A stretch of DNA of 64,000 nucleotides from Sesamum alatum (lineage: Eukaryota; Streptophyta; Magnoliopsida; Lamiales; Pedaliaceae), in contig JACGWO010000011.1 in NCBI GenBank assembly GCA_034509735.1, positions 21,374,979-21,438,978 on the forward strand, given 5' to 3'. The position numbers and the translations under genes were made by a program. Positions within the stretch are counted from its first letter, which is position 1. The number at the start of each line of letters is the position of its first letter. Shown here one piece after another: positions 47,898-58,751 of this stretch. The notes beneath the pieces were generated by a model, which worked only from the letters and a program-made list of their open reading frames with translations, was not told the DNA's origin and made no database searches.

Positions 47898-48487
47898 ACC
47901 CCCACTTCTCTTCAATCATAAATCCCGTTCCTTCATCTGCGAACCACCATTAGCATGTCATCTTATTTTCTAATTAATTTAAAAAATATGAATAATTACT
48001 ATGTCTTTTTATTTTCTTATTAATTGGAAAAAAGGTGGACAATTCTTGCGTTGTATTCAGTTGGGTTATATGTGCGTGTGCAACCGTTGCCTGTATGATA
48101 TAAAATTAGTTACCCCTTGTCTTCTGAACGAATATTTAAAAAAAAAATACCAGATAGAGTATTGAATACTTATATCGTACAATACACGAAGAATACGCAT
48201 AGAATACATTGTTATGGGAGTTTCCGAAAATTTTGGCAAGTTATTTGCAATTTACAAAGGACCCCCAGAAAAGTTCTAATAATTTTGGATTTTTTTGGTC
48301 AATTTTCATGCCAAATTTTGGTTTCTTGGCTAATTTTTCATTTGTATAGCCTAATCAACGGAGCGAAATTCCACCAATTAACCGTAAATATTTCTAAATA
48401 TTTACATTCATTTCCAGCCAGACATAAAAATAAACATATACGACTAAATTTACAAAAAAGATAAGAGATAAAACATAAAATTTAAAA
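47898..48487. other. intergenic stretch
   Basis: An open frame of 115 codons at 48117-48464 has no recognisable motif and the base composition of its surroundings; I do not call it a gene. Otherwise nothing. Confidence 0.5.
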
Positions 48488-48839
48488 GGCAAAATTATAT
48501 TTTTGGTCCTATAACTATGGGTCATTAGCAAATTTGGTCTTATAACTTATTTCATTTATACATTTAGTCATTTTTTTTGGCGAATTTAGTCCTGAACATT
48601 TCGTATTTAGTTTTTTTTTTTTGGCAAATTTAGTCATATATTGACAATTTGGTTTCTTTCATACTGGAGTAGATATCATTTTTGTCCTGAAACTATAGGT
48701 TGTAATTATGACCACAATTGTTAACACATGACTAGATTCGCCACAAAAGGAACAAATGTGATGTTCAGGACTAAGAGTAAGTTATAGAACCAAAAGTGCT
48801 AACGACCTATAATTACAGGATCAAAAATATACTTTTACT
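48488..48839. mobile_element. fold-back element with perfect 9-bp TSD
   Basis: Starts GGCAAAATTATATTTTTGG; inverse end CAAAAATATACTTTTACT. Arms share GGTCCTATAACTATGGGTC-like words with the reverse. Flanks AATTTAAAA at 48479-48487 and 48840-48848 are identical, 9 bp. Confidence 0.85.
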
Positions 48840-49897
48840 AATTTAAAAAGAGAGAGATGATATTCATACATAGGTACGTAACCAAGAATACATTAATATG
48901 TTTGGTAAACAAATTTGTCGTTTGAAATGTAGATAAATATTACATCATGAAAATAATTAGGAGATAGAGTGGAGAAATGGTTGGTTTGCATGACAGAAAT
49001 TTAGAGAAAAATGCTAGCAATCCCACTGTGATATTACAAATATATAAATTACCCTTTATAATAAAAAATAGAAAGGTAAATTGCTCCATTTGAAATAACA
49101 CAGGAAAATAAATTACCAATTTTCTTTTCATAATGAGATAATATATTCATTTGCAATATCATATAAATGTAAATTGCCTTCAACCCCATAAATTTAATAA
49201 TTTTTGTGAGTACATACGTAGGTGTTAGTATTGCCAAAAAGCATTGAATGCGAATGCAGGCAAAGGACAGCAACTCCTTCCCCTTGTTTATTATGTAGCT
49301 TTAATTATTTTGAATTCCTAGCTTTGTTTCTACTTAGCCTGCTTATTCAAGTCAGCATCCCACATTGATCGTAAATGAGAAGTTTAAATAATTTATAAAT
49401 TTTAATATTTTTTCTCTTTAATGAGGCACTTTTTGAAGATAAAAACGAACAATATATTGCGTAACGGATAATATATCAGGTTGCAAGTGCATCATTCACA
49501 TGCACATTTCAAATTAATTATGTCCATCATCTCTATCCTTTTCAAAATATGGGTCTCAAATTGAAATTTCAATAGCTGAGTATTATTTTTTTCTCTTTTT
49601 GAAATAATGAATAAGTTAATAATTTGTTAAGAAAAATAGCTCAATAGTATTTGGATTCAAAAGTTTGGCAGATTGGGTTTTCAATTGCATCTTTTATTTC
49701 ATTTAATATAAATAATAAGTCATGTATTCATTGATTATGCCGTCTATTTTATTTAAGAAAAGATTTTGAACAGATTTGGAATAGAAAATCAAATATGAAA
49801 GTTTAGAATGTCAAATTTATTGAATAATTATGATATAAATCTAAAAGACTGCAAAAGATTAAATTTTTTAAATTTGTATTAATTATAGCAGATGAGG
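48840..49897. other. intergenic stretch with an LTR-like scrap
   Basis: CATCCCACATTGATCGTAAA at about 49356-49375, followed by ATGAGAAGTTTAAATAATTT, resembles the CCCACATCGGTTG start of the small LTR at 63724. Nothing else. Confidence 0.4.
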
Positions 49898-51095
49898 CTA
49901 ATTTTTTTTTTGGTTACACAAAAAAGGGCCGGTGCCTTTTTTGGTCCCATAATTTACAAAATTTTGTTTTTGGTCCCAAAACTATTAGAAAGTTTGTAAA
50001 GTTAGTCCAAAAGAGTTTTCTCGTTAAGTTTTAACGGCAAGTGCAGAATTCCGTTAACCCCCTATTACTAAATTGTTTTTGTTTAGTTCCACAAAGGTGA
50101 GAGGTTTGCTTTTATGGTCCCACGATTTACGAAAATTCTTGTGTTACCAAAATTGTTAAAAAATTTGTAAAGTGAGTCCCAAAGTTTAATTTTCGTCAAT
50201 TTTTTTTTTTTACATTAATCAATAAATTAATGCACACAACATATGAATTAGTTTATTAAATCAACAATCTCTCTTATCCAACCACTATTGAATAGACTAA
50301 TAATTTATTTATTTATATTTTTTATAATATAATTTGTGATTTGTAATATAAATTATTATTTATTTTTAAAATTAGACAAGCAAACAACAATGTACCATCT
50401 ATAACTATAAAATAAAAAAAATAATAAAATAAAAAATATCATTTGTTCATTTTATTTTTTATTTTTTAATTACAAGCCTGGTAAAAAATTTCAAAATCTA
50501 GTAATTTCAAATCACATACGAATATCTGTTGCTCAACCGCACAACAATTGTTGTGAAAATGAGTTTCTCGATCGCATAATAATAATTTCTAAATGCAGTA
50601 CTATTTTCTTTTATCTATTTTGTTTTATAGTTATGGCTCGTACATTGTTATTTGTTTATATGTAATATAAATATTCATTAAAAATTATATTATAATAAAT
50701 ATGAAGAAATAATTATTAGCATATTTTAATAATGATTGATTGTTGATTTAATAAAATTGTGCATTAATTTATTCATTAATGATAAAAATTGATAAAATTG
50801 AAGTTTTGGGACTAACTTTGCAATTTTTTTTAATAATTTTGGTACCATTTTTTTTCCCGTAAATTGTGGGGATCAAAATAGCAAAACCATATTCTCTGTG
50901 GGACCAAAAAAGTAATTTAGTAATTGGGGGCTAACGAATTTCTGTCACTTGCCGTTAAAACATAACGGGAAAAGACTTTTGGGACTAACTTTGCAAACTT
51001 TTTAATATTTTGAGAATGACGATGAAATCCCGTAAATCATAGGACCAAAAAGGCACTGTCCCTTTTTTGTGGGACCAAATATGCAATTTAGTGAG
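49898..51095. mobile_element. large nested fold-back element, 9-bp TSD
   Basis: About 1.2 kb. Outer arms: ACACAAAAAAGGGCCGGTGC, TTTTTGGTCCCATAATTTAC and TTTTAACGGCAAGTG at the left; the inverse at 50930-51078. Inner arms at about 50085-50205 and 50780-50925 pair again and carry similar GGTCCCACGATTTACG words, as if one element had inserted into or duplicated within another. Flanks CAGATGAGG (49889-49897) and CAGATGAAG (51096-51104) match at 8 of 9. Non-coding. Confidence 0.8.
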
Positions 51096-52029
51096 CAGAT
51101 GAAGAGGGTGTTTGGTTGATACATCTTATAAGATGTTTTTGAACATTATCAGACGTTGGATCTTACATTTGAAAAATAAACTCTTAAAGTATTTGGATCA
51201 AATAAAATAATAAAATTTATAAGATGTCAGTAAAGACAACTTTGTAACTAATATGATCAAAATTAAGAAATTTTGTTAAGATTTCAAAAATAGGTTAAAA
51301 TCTCCTTACTTTTATTATAGGAGCTTATATCTATCTATATATATATATTCTCTTAACATCTTATGTTTAGATCGTACGAGTTCATATAAAAAATTGTAAC
51401 AGAAACTTTTCAAAATCTTATAAGTTTTGAAGCATATTATAAGGTATTTGATAATGATAATTAGTTATTGAAATGACTGTACTAATAGTTGGGGTTAGTT
51501 ATAGCTAGATATTTGGTAAAAATAATTAGTATATTAATTATTGACTATTGTAATTCGTGATATAAGTATAATCTATTCACTTAAAAAAAAGTCTCAAGGC
51601 ACTTCAACCACTACAAAGTTTTATTTATTTATTTAATTTTGTATTGCACATGCTATAAATGACCACAACTTAAATATCATGGTAAATCAATATTATTAAC
51701 CACGGTCAAATAAAACCAATATGAGAACTTAAATTTTTACCACGGCTATTTAATATTTGCCATAAATTTTAGTTATGATAAAAAAAAAAACCAAAAACAT
51801 TTGTGACGGTCTTTGTTATGGTTAATATTTTGACTTCACTTATAGAAACAACGGTTAATCGATGACCTTTGTGAAACCGTAGTTAATTTACATTCATCAT
51901 ACATGATTTTTTTTTTTCATTTGATCTAATAATTAATTATAAAGAAAAATCATATTTCTTCTACTGAGCCCGGCCCTCCACAACTCCGGCCAAATTTTCA
52001 CCATCTCCTCCTGCCTTAATTAATCAGTA
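51096..52029. other. intergenic stretch
   Basis: 51605-51905 resembles 39390-39600 (words GACCACAACTTAAATATCAT, TTGTTATGGTTAATATTTTG and CAGTTAGTTATC-like), so both may be pieces of one old repeat. No gene. Confidence 0.45.
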
Positions 52030-52486
52030 GGGGAAATAGTACTTTTCATCCAATAACTTAGGGCCTTCTCACTTTTGATTCCATTGATTATGTAATTCTC
52101 ACTTTTGGTCCCGTAACTTTTAGAAAGTAGCACTTTTGGTCCCATGCCACATTTTCGTTAAATTTGTTCACGGAAAATACCACGTGCTTAGCATGTGGCC
52201 ACTAGGGCCTTTACACTTTTGGCCCCATATGTTATGGGATTCTCACTTTTGGTCCCATATGTTATGAAGTTTTCACTTTTGGTCCCATAACTTTCAAAAA
52301 GTAACATTTTTTGTCCCATGCACTTAACAGCCACGTGGCACTTTCCATTAAATATCTAACGGAAAGTGTTATGGGATAGAAAGTGCTACTTTTTGAAAGT
52401 TACAGATCAAAAATGAGAATCCCGTATCTAATGGAACCAAAAGTTGAAAGACCCTAAGTTATAGGATGAAAAATGCTATTTTTCCT
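52030..52486. mobile_element. fold-back element with perfect 9-bp TSD
   Basis: Starts GGGGAAATAGTACTTTTCAT and ends ATGAAAAATGCTATTTTTCCT. The left arm repeats the unit TCTCACTTTTGGTCCCAT three to four times. Flanks TAATCAGTA at 52021-52029 and 52487-52495 are identical. Confidence 0.85.
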
Positions 52487-53342
52487 TAATCAGTAATATG
52501 AATCATTAAAAAATAGTTAGAGTATGATTTGAATTTTCGGGACAAACAAAAGAAGATAAAAATCAAGACCAGGTTTATATAAAAATAATATATATATATA
52601 TATATGGAACATTTTTGTGAGAGGGAATTAATAATATATATTTTGTGAATATATATTGATAAAGCTGCGTGGTCACTTTCAATGAGAGAGATGTCAGAAA
52701 AATTTCCAGGCCCACAGCCATTGGCATGAACATGCGCTGTGAGGCAAGAAACATCACGATAAGTCTCGTTGTGAGAACGAGGTTCCATGAATAAGTTTGA
52801 TATCATAAGTTGGAGTTTCATTGAATGTATTTGGATAATTTATTTCTTTTTATGTAAGTTTAATTTTATTATTATGTGCTAAATTTATGTATTGATCAGC
52901 TTGATATATTATTTAATTTATTAATATATTAATATAATTATATAATTACTATTTTAATAACCAATAAAAGATACGCATTGTTAGAAAGTGCACTTTTGGA
53001 ACCATAAGTTGAACAAATGTGCAATATTGGTACAATAATTGAAATACAAATATATAATAGATATAAATTTAGATATGATCTACGACGAAAAATGTGTAAA
53101 TAGTTTAGATTTACTAAAGGAAATTTAGATATGTTTAATTAATGAAAACTATAATGTGGATTGTGAATTTAATTATTTAAATAATTTATGTATATATATA
53201 ATCCACTCATTCTGTTTCTACATTTTTATTTGAAGTGACGGGATGGACTATTATTTATTTCGAATAAATTGATTACAATAATTCATATCCAATATCTTAT
53301 ATCTAATAACTTACCAACAACTATAACAATCTATGCCAATCA
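52487..53342. other. intergenic stretch with an unexplained exon-like segment
   Basis: On the minus strand 52821-52640 reads as an open segment with words SCLTAHVHANGCGPGNF and DISLIESDHAAL, less AT-rich than its surroundings. It could be a fragment of a captured gene. No partner exons or start context support a gene. Confidence 0.3.
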
Positions 53343-53798
53343 CGAATTAAATGCATTCTTGGTCTCATAACTTAGGTCATTTTGCATTTTCGCCATTTAA
53401 CTTTCTAATATAGTATTTTGATTCTGCATCTTTTTAATTTTTTCTGATTTTAGTCGTTTTTTCGCCGGAGTTCACCCTTCTTGCCAAAAATTGTATGTGC
53501 CTCTCACGTGACTTTTTCAAATTGGGGCTTTTGTTCTATTGGTCCATTTCTGTCAGCATTTTTGTCCTTTAACTTTTTATGGTAACATTTTGGTCCTACA
53601 TCTTTTTAATTTTTGCAAGTTTAGTCATTTTTTTGTCAGAGTTGGCCCTTCTCGTTGGTGGAGGTGCACTCCGACGAACAAAAAGACTGAAATTACGAAA
53701 ATAAAAAAAAAATATAAGACCAAAATGCAATCCTAGAAAGTTAAAAGGACGAAAACGCTAAATAGCTTATATTACGGGATAAAAAATGCATTTAATCC
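53343..53798. mobile_element. fold-back element abutting a SINE
   Basis: Starts GAATTAAATGCATTCTTGG and ends AAAAATGCATTTAATCC; arms include CATTTTGCATTTTCGCC and inverse. An internal repeat of the left arm is at 53550-53640. Flanking 9-mers agree at only 6 of 9, so the duplication is uncertain. Confidence 0.7.
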
Positions 53799-54806
53799 TG
53801 CTAACTACCTACTATAACATAAAATTACACTCACTATTAAGTAGAACAACATCCTAAGCTGGTGGGGTTCGAACCCATAACTTTAAGAGTTACGGGCAAT
53901 GTTTTTAAACCCAGAATGAATCGGCCGGTTCAACCGGTCCGACCGGAAACCGGACCTGTGTTCAGTCCGGATGAAGGTGCATGAACCGGGGAGGTCAAAC
54001 GGGAGTGAATTGGTCAAAACTCGTAAAAACCGATAAAAACCGGCCAAAAAACCAGAACTGTCAACCCGATTCATTAAAAAAAAAAAAAAAAATAGAAGAG
54101 AGAGCAGGCAACAATGGCGGCGGCGGCTACTTCTTCAACAGTGGCGGCAACGGCTTCTCAACAGCAGCGGCAACAAAATGGAAATTTTCATATGGCAACG
54201 CACTGTGAGGAAATTATTTGAGGTTTGAATCCAGCGAAAATGAGGAAGAAGAAGAAGAAAATAGTAGAAATCTACTGTTTTAATGGTGGTTTAAGAGGAG
54301 GAGGGAATTAAAATAAGGAAGAAGAAGAGAAAGAGTCCTGTAGAAAAAGAAGACAGAGAAAGAAACCTTGCATATATGGCAACTTGAACTTAGCTATTTC
54401 TTAACATAATTTCTTTATTCTTGTTATTTTCTTAATTTGATTTTTTTATTATTGTTATTTTCTTAATTTAATTCTTTTATTGTTGTTATCAATTTTAATA
54501 ATTATTATTAATTGATAAACTTTTCTGTTTTTAATTTTAATTTCTATAAATTGTTGAATTTATTTTGAAATTTTTGGAAGTTTCTTATTTGAATATATAT
54601 TTTTTTACAAATAATCAATATATAAGGTATTGATATGCTACATATATATATATATGTATATAGTATGGTTCGGGTCAATTGATTTTTTTAATCCGATCCA
54701 ATCGGTTGGACCAGTGATCCAATAACTTATCCGGTTCAATTGCCGGTCTGGTTTTCAAAACATTGATTACGGGTCTCAACTTCGATAATTGAACTAGACT
54801 ACATTA
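53799..54806 (-). mobile_element. tRNA-derived SINE, split by a hAT-like insertion
   Basis: On the minus strand box A-like TAGTTCAATTATCGAAG (about 54780-54797) and box B GGGTTCGAACCCC (about 53863-53875) are now about 0.9 kb apart. When the insert 53897-54765 is skipped, the head lines up with the SINE at 10232, including ATGGGTTCGAACC at the same distance. The 3' half carries ACTTAATAGTGAGTG, comparable to ACTTAATAGTAAGGT in the other copy. Confidence 0.75.
53897..54765. mobile_element. hAT-like non-autonomous element inside the SINE
   Basis: Termini CAATGTTTTTAAACCCAGA and TCTGGTTTTCAAAACATTG are inverted; sub-terminal CCGGTT/AACCGG words recur at both ends. Flanks GTTACGGG (53889-53896) and ATTACGGG (54766-54773) agree at 7 of 8, the 8-bp duplication of hAT elements. 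The interior has no transposase; a short GC-rich stretch with GGCGGCGGCGG lies at 54114-54180. Confidence 0.8.
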
Positions 54807-55098
54807 ACTTGTTTCTACATTTAATAGGACAAATATTTTTTATATCTCTAAATTCTGACATGCATACATTTATGTTACAATTGATCTAATTTACATATGT
54901 CCATGTTGAGATCGCATGTTCTTGGAACATAATAATGGAAGCAAGAATCCTAAAGTTTTGGAATGAAAATGCAATTTTTCCTAACAAATCATTAATAAGG
55001 ACAACTTTCTATAGTATTATATCACTATTTTGTAATAAGATAAACTGTCAAAAAAATAAAAATTGTAATAAGATAAAGATTCTTATCATTTAATTTTA

Positions 55099-55329
55099 GG
55101 GTTAAATGCAATTTGCCCCCCTGTGTTAACCAAAAAGAGCAATTACCCCCCTATGAAAAAAATAATTAGCAATTTACCCCCTTGTGTTATTCAAAATGCA
55201 GCAAACAACTCCCTCACAGGGGGTTTTTTGCTCCATTTTTTAAAACACAGGGGATAAATTGCTATTTATTTTTTCATAGTGGGGTTTTTGCACATTTTGC
55301 ATATCACAGGGGGTAATGACATTTTTCCC
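55099..55329. mobile_element. miniature fold-back element, 'GCCCCC' type
   Basis: Starts GGGTTAAATGCAATTTGCCC and ends GGTAATGACATTTTTCCC; the interior is built from alternating CCCCCTRTG / CACAGGGGG words. Flanks TTTAATTTTA and TTTAACTTTA differ at one of ten bases. Confidence 0.8.
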
Positions 55330-55770
55330 TTTAACTTTAATACATATTCTCTCGACTCCATCGCACAAAACATGTTTTATTTTTATTTATCCCGATATTT
55401 TTATCTTGTTTTTAATTATTAACAAGTTATTTAATTTAATTGCTCAGTATACCCCTCTTTCAAAATATTAAATTAGCTATGTATATCCTAAGTTGTGATT
55501 AATCAAGTCCTACAAATAGCATTCTACATTTTTTTTTTTAACGGGGATTCTACTTTTGTTCTTAATGTTGTACAACTACAACAATGTTATGGATGAAAAG
55601 GTTTTACGATTTATTATTTTTTTCAAAATTTGTAATTATTAGCTATTGTAGAAAAGGATAATTTTGGTAAAGGGGAGAAATATATGGATTTTTTCTTATT
55701 TTCTAGGAAAAAATAATCAAGTTAAATATTCTTTATGGGACAAAGAGAGTATACTTAATGGTAATATCTA
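55330..55770. other. intergenic stretch
   Basis: AT-rich, no feature recognised. Confidence 0.5.
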
Positions 55771-55800
55771 CTAGCGGCTAAGGCACACGCAATGCGTGTG
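55771..55800 (-). mobile_element. Helitron-like 3' terminus
   Basis: On the minus strand an 8-bp perfect hairpin (CACACGCA / TGCGTGTG, one-base loop) is followed after 9 bases by CTAG and then T, the arrangement of Helitron 3' ends (hairpin, 10-12 bases, CTRR, insertion before T). The element would extend rightward from here; its 5' end is not identified. Confidence 0.5.
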
Positions 55801-56537
55801 TGTAATGCTCTTTATTTTTAATAAAATAATTTTATAAAATTGATAACATTTTTAATACATAACATCAAGTGAAATAAAATAAATAAAAGAAAGATAAAAT
55901 TTATGTACATATATCATCCTAAAGAAAATGTGATTCAAGATATATAATTCTAAATATTTACAGATATACAAATTCAAACATCATTAACAAAATTACACAA
56001 CTTTTTTCGTTTGCCTGCATTGAAAAAAAGAATATGTTAAGCATTACTATAATTATAATTTAATAGTAGCTATTTTTCTATATTTTGGGGGTTTTAGAAG
56101 AGTGGGTGAGGGGTTTAAAAGAGTGGGAAGTTAATAAAAAAAATTAATAAATTAAATTAAAATTAAATTGGTAGACCAAGAAAATGGGAGACACCAAATA
56201 GATGCTCTCCCTTAATAAAAAAGTATAGATAATATTTTATTTTTGTAATGTGTTAAATAAGACTCAAATTTTTAACATGAAAATTCTTCTTCTTCTTCTT
56301 TTTGTTTTTCTCAAAAATATAAACTTAACTAAAGTGAAATAAGACTCAAATTTTTAACATGAAAAGTCGTCTTCCTTTTTTCCCCCCTCAAAAATATCAT
56401 TTTTTTTTTAAAAGAAAGTCACCTGAATGTGGTGGGAATATCTTCGGGGTCCTCATCCCTTCTATATTAAATCAGTCAGAAAAAAAGGTATACAACGAGG
56501 AGAGCTACATCCCTAGTGAAATCTAAAAAGCAGTAAA
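55801..56537. other. AT-rich stretch, possible Helitron body
   Basis: No gene. It may belong to the Helitron-like element whose end lies at 55771. Confidence 0.4.
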
Positions 56538-56650
56538 TGAGTACTACTCCCTTATAGTCTAATAGAGTGAAAGCATAAATAAGGAGTACTACTCCCTTAC
56601 AATGTGAAAAATAGAAAGCATAAACAATGAGTACTACTCCCTTACAACAA
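56538..56650. repeat. three-copy tandem repeat, ~47-bp unit
   Basis: GAGTACTACTCCCTTA occurs at about 56538, 56582 and 56629, with GAAAGCATAAA between. The repeat makes an artefactual open frame on the minus strand. Confidence 0.8.
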
Positions 56651-57526
56651 AATGATGTATCCCTAAAACAAAAGTCAGTGACACTATAACGAAGTTGAAG
56701 GTTCATCGTGCCAAAATGAATGCACCAAGTCACTAAAGATAGGGCTGTACAAAAGACCATCAATGCACGTGTACACGTGAACAACATTTATGCTTAAGAG
56801 GTAACTCACGATATGTCAACTTAAGTAACGATACGTCATTAATTCACATTTTCACTTTCATGGAAATGATGTTAAATTACCAAATATATATATATATATA
56901 TATATTATTTGTTCAATTCACTTTTATTTAAAATTACGTATCGAAAAATCCATTTGAACTCTTGATGGAGTACGTGGCTAGTGTAAATCACATTACAAAT
57001 GGACGCGTTGCTTTAGCCGGCCGAACCCTAAGTCAAGGGCCCGCGCCATCATCTCCGCCACTACATGATCGACTGACATTATTAAAAATTGTGACTTCAA
57101 TTTGAATAAATTATATCGATAATTCTTGAGATTCAATCTGATTACACAAACACGCTATTCCAGAGAATATAACTATAAAATTTTATTTCTGAATAAGGAG
57201 TATACTTATAATTACAAATACAATTCCAACTAGTATATATATAATTTTACAAAAAGTAAAAAATATTAGTGTAATTAGACGTGGCATCGTCAATGGAATT
57301 TATGGTTTCAATTTAAGGGCAACGTGCTTGTTATTGATGGTGTTGTGGGGCAGAGAGGTGAGGGTGACATGGGATTGGGGAGAGTGTAAGGAAATTGTAC
57401 AGGTTATGGGAGTGAGTATGGTAACCCCCAAGACAACAAAATTGGGAGACAGAGCAAAAAAAAATTGCAAAACAATGAAAAGAGAAAATAAAGGGAAATA
57501 AAGGAAATAAGATAAGGTTGATAATG
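56651..57526. other. intergenic stretch
   Basis: Contains a TA run near 56885-56906. No gene recognised. Confidence 0.5.
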
Positions 57527-57700
57527 GGTAAAATACGATAAGTTCTCTCGAAATTTGATATAATTATAAATATTCTCTTATTGTTTGAAAAATTACTAAT
57601 ACTTCCTAATTTTAACAACCGTCCAATAACTAGCTCAATCCATTAGTTTCTGTTAAGTTTTTGTCCCATTTTTGTAGTGAACCGACCAAAATGCCCATGT
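57527..57700. mobile_element. single arm of the 46171 fold-back family
   Basis: TTTGATATAATTATAAATAT, TTGTTTGAAAAATTA and CAACCGTCCAATAAC are the inverse of the right arm at 46480-46585. The partner arm was not found; truncated copy. Confidence 0.55.
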
Positions 57701-57909
57701 GAATCTTGAATTAAAATTTTACTTATTAAAAAAAATGATTTTTTTATTGACTAAGTGGATAATTTTTTTTCTTTTTTTACAATTTTCAATTTTTTCCATC
57801 TAACTAGTCTGATTCTTTTTTAAAAAATTATTTTTTTAAAAAAACGAAAAAGATACTGCAACCACAAAGTTGATAATTACAGGCCTTCATCCAAGGATTA
57901 GATAATTTC

Positions 57910-58665
57910 TGTTGACATAAAAAATTTGAAATAAATTATCAATTAAAGTCCAGATAAATTGGCTAATAATTGGGTTCCAAAATGATAGTCCATAGTAAAT
58001 TTGGACTTATCGTAAAAGAAATTAAATTGATAAACCCATATTAAATTTGGGTCTTATGTAATTTTATGGGTCGATAAAAAATATAAAATTATTAGTTTTG
58101 GATTGGCTAAATTGAGACAACTACATGTTCGAAATGCTGTCTATCAAAAGACTAATCAATGTCCAAAGTCCACGGTGATCAAGCCCAACAGACATGAGCC
58201 CAAACTACCGTAGCCCTACTCATGCCTATAAATAAGGGGCTTCCACCACTGAGGGGGGATTCCATTGAACATTGGATTCAACATAAGACGAGAGGAAAGA
58301 CAACATTCAAGACAAGTCACTCCATACAACACAAGAACTCCAAAGGGACCCAAGTCCAAAAGTTCTCCGCCATGACGAAGATCCACAACCGCGAAGGTTC
58401 CACGTCTTCCACGGCATCAAATCCTTCAAGGCCTTGATGCCAAATTTCAAGGTGCCACGTAGTTTGCTCCACAAATTCAGAGGAGATTATACATCATCAT
58501 CCAAGAACAAGCGTCAAACTCTTGGATCGAAATTCAGAAAGAAGAATCAGATTAAATCCAAATCAGAGATTGTATCACTTTATCTTTAAATCAATAAAAT
58601 CATTTGTCCATATATTTTTTTTTATCGTGTAATTATTTTTTGCAGACACAAAATTTGTGTGGATA
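57910..58665 (+). mobile_element. 5' LTR of a second Ty3/gypsy element
   Basis: Ends just before the primer-site region CTGGCACGCCCAGTGGGAC (58671-58689), typical of plant Ty3/gypsy elements. A TATA motif CCTATAAATAAGGGG lies at 58225-58233 and AATAAA-type signals near 58600. The left border (TGTTGACA, 57910) is a guess. Confidence 0.6.
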
Positions 58666-58751
58666 AATTTCTGGCACGCCCAGTGGGACCATCTCCGCCC
58701 CTCATCTCTTCTTCCTATATCAAAGTTCAAGTCATCATGTAAAAGCGTTCA

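Noticed and set aside
48117..48464. 115-codon open frame on the plus strand
   Set aside because: No recognisable motif, low-complexity AT-rich codons, no splice or promoter context.
53863..53875. second tRNA-like GGTTCGAACCC on the minus strand
   Set aside because: Head of a split SINE; no tRNA fold.
54114..54240. GGC-rich stretch in the hAT-like element as a gene start
   Set aside because: Short, low-complexity Gly/Ala-type repeat with no following coding frame.
56476..56787. 103-codon minus-strand frame with repeated CKGVVL units
   Set aside because: Created by a three-copy tandem DNA repeat.
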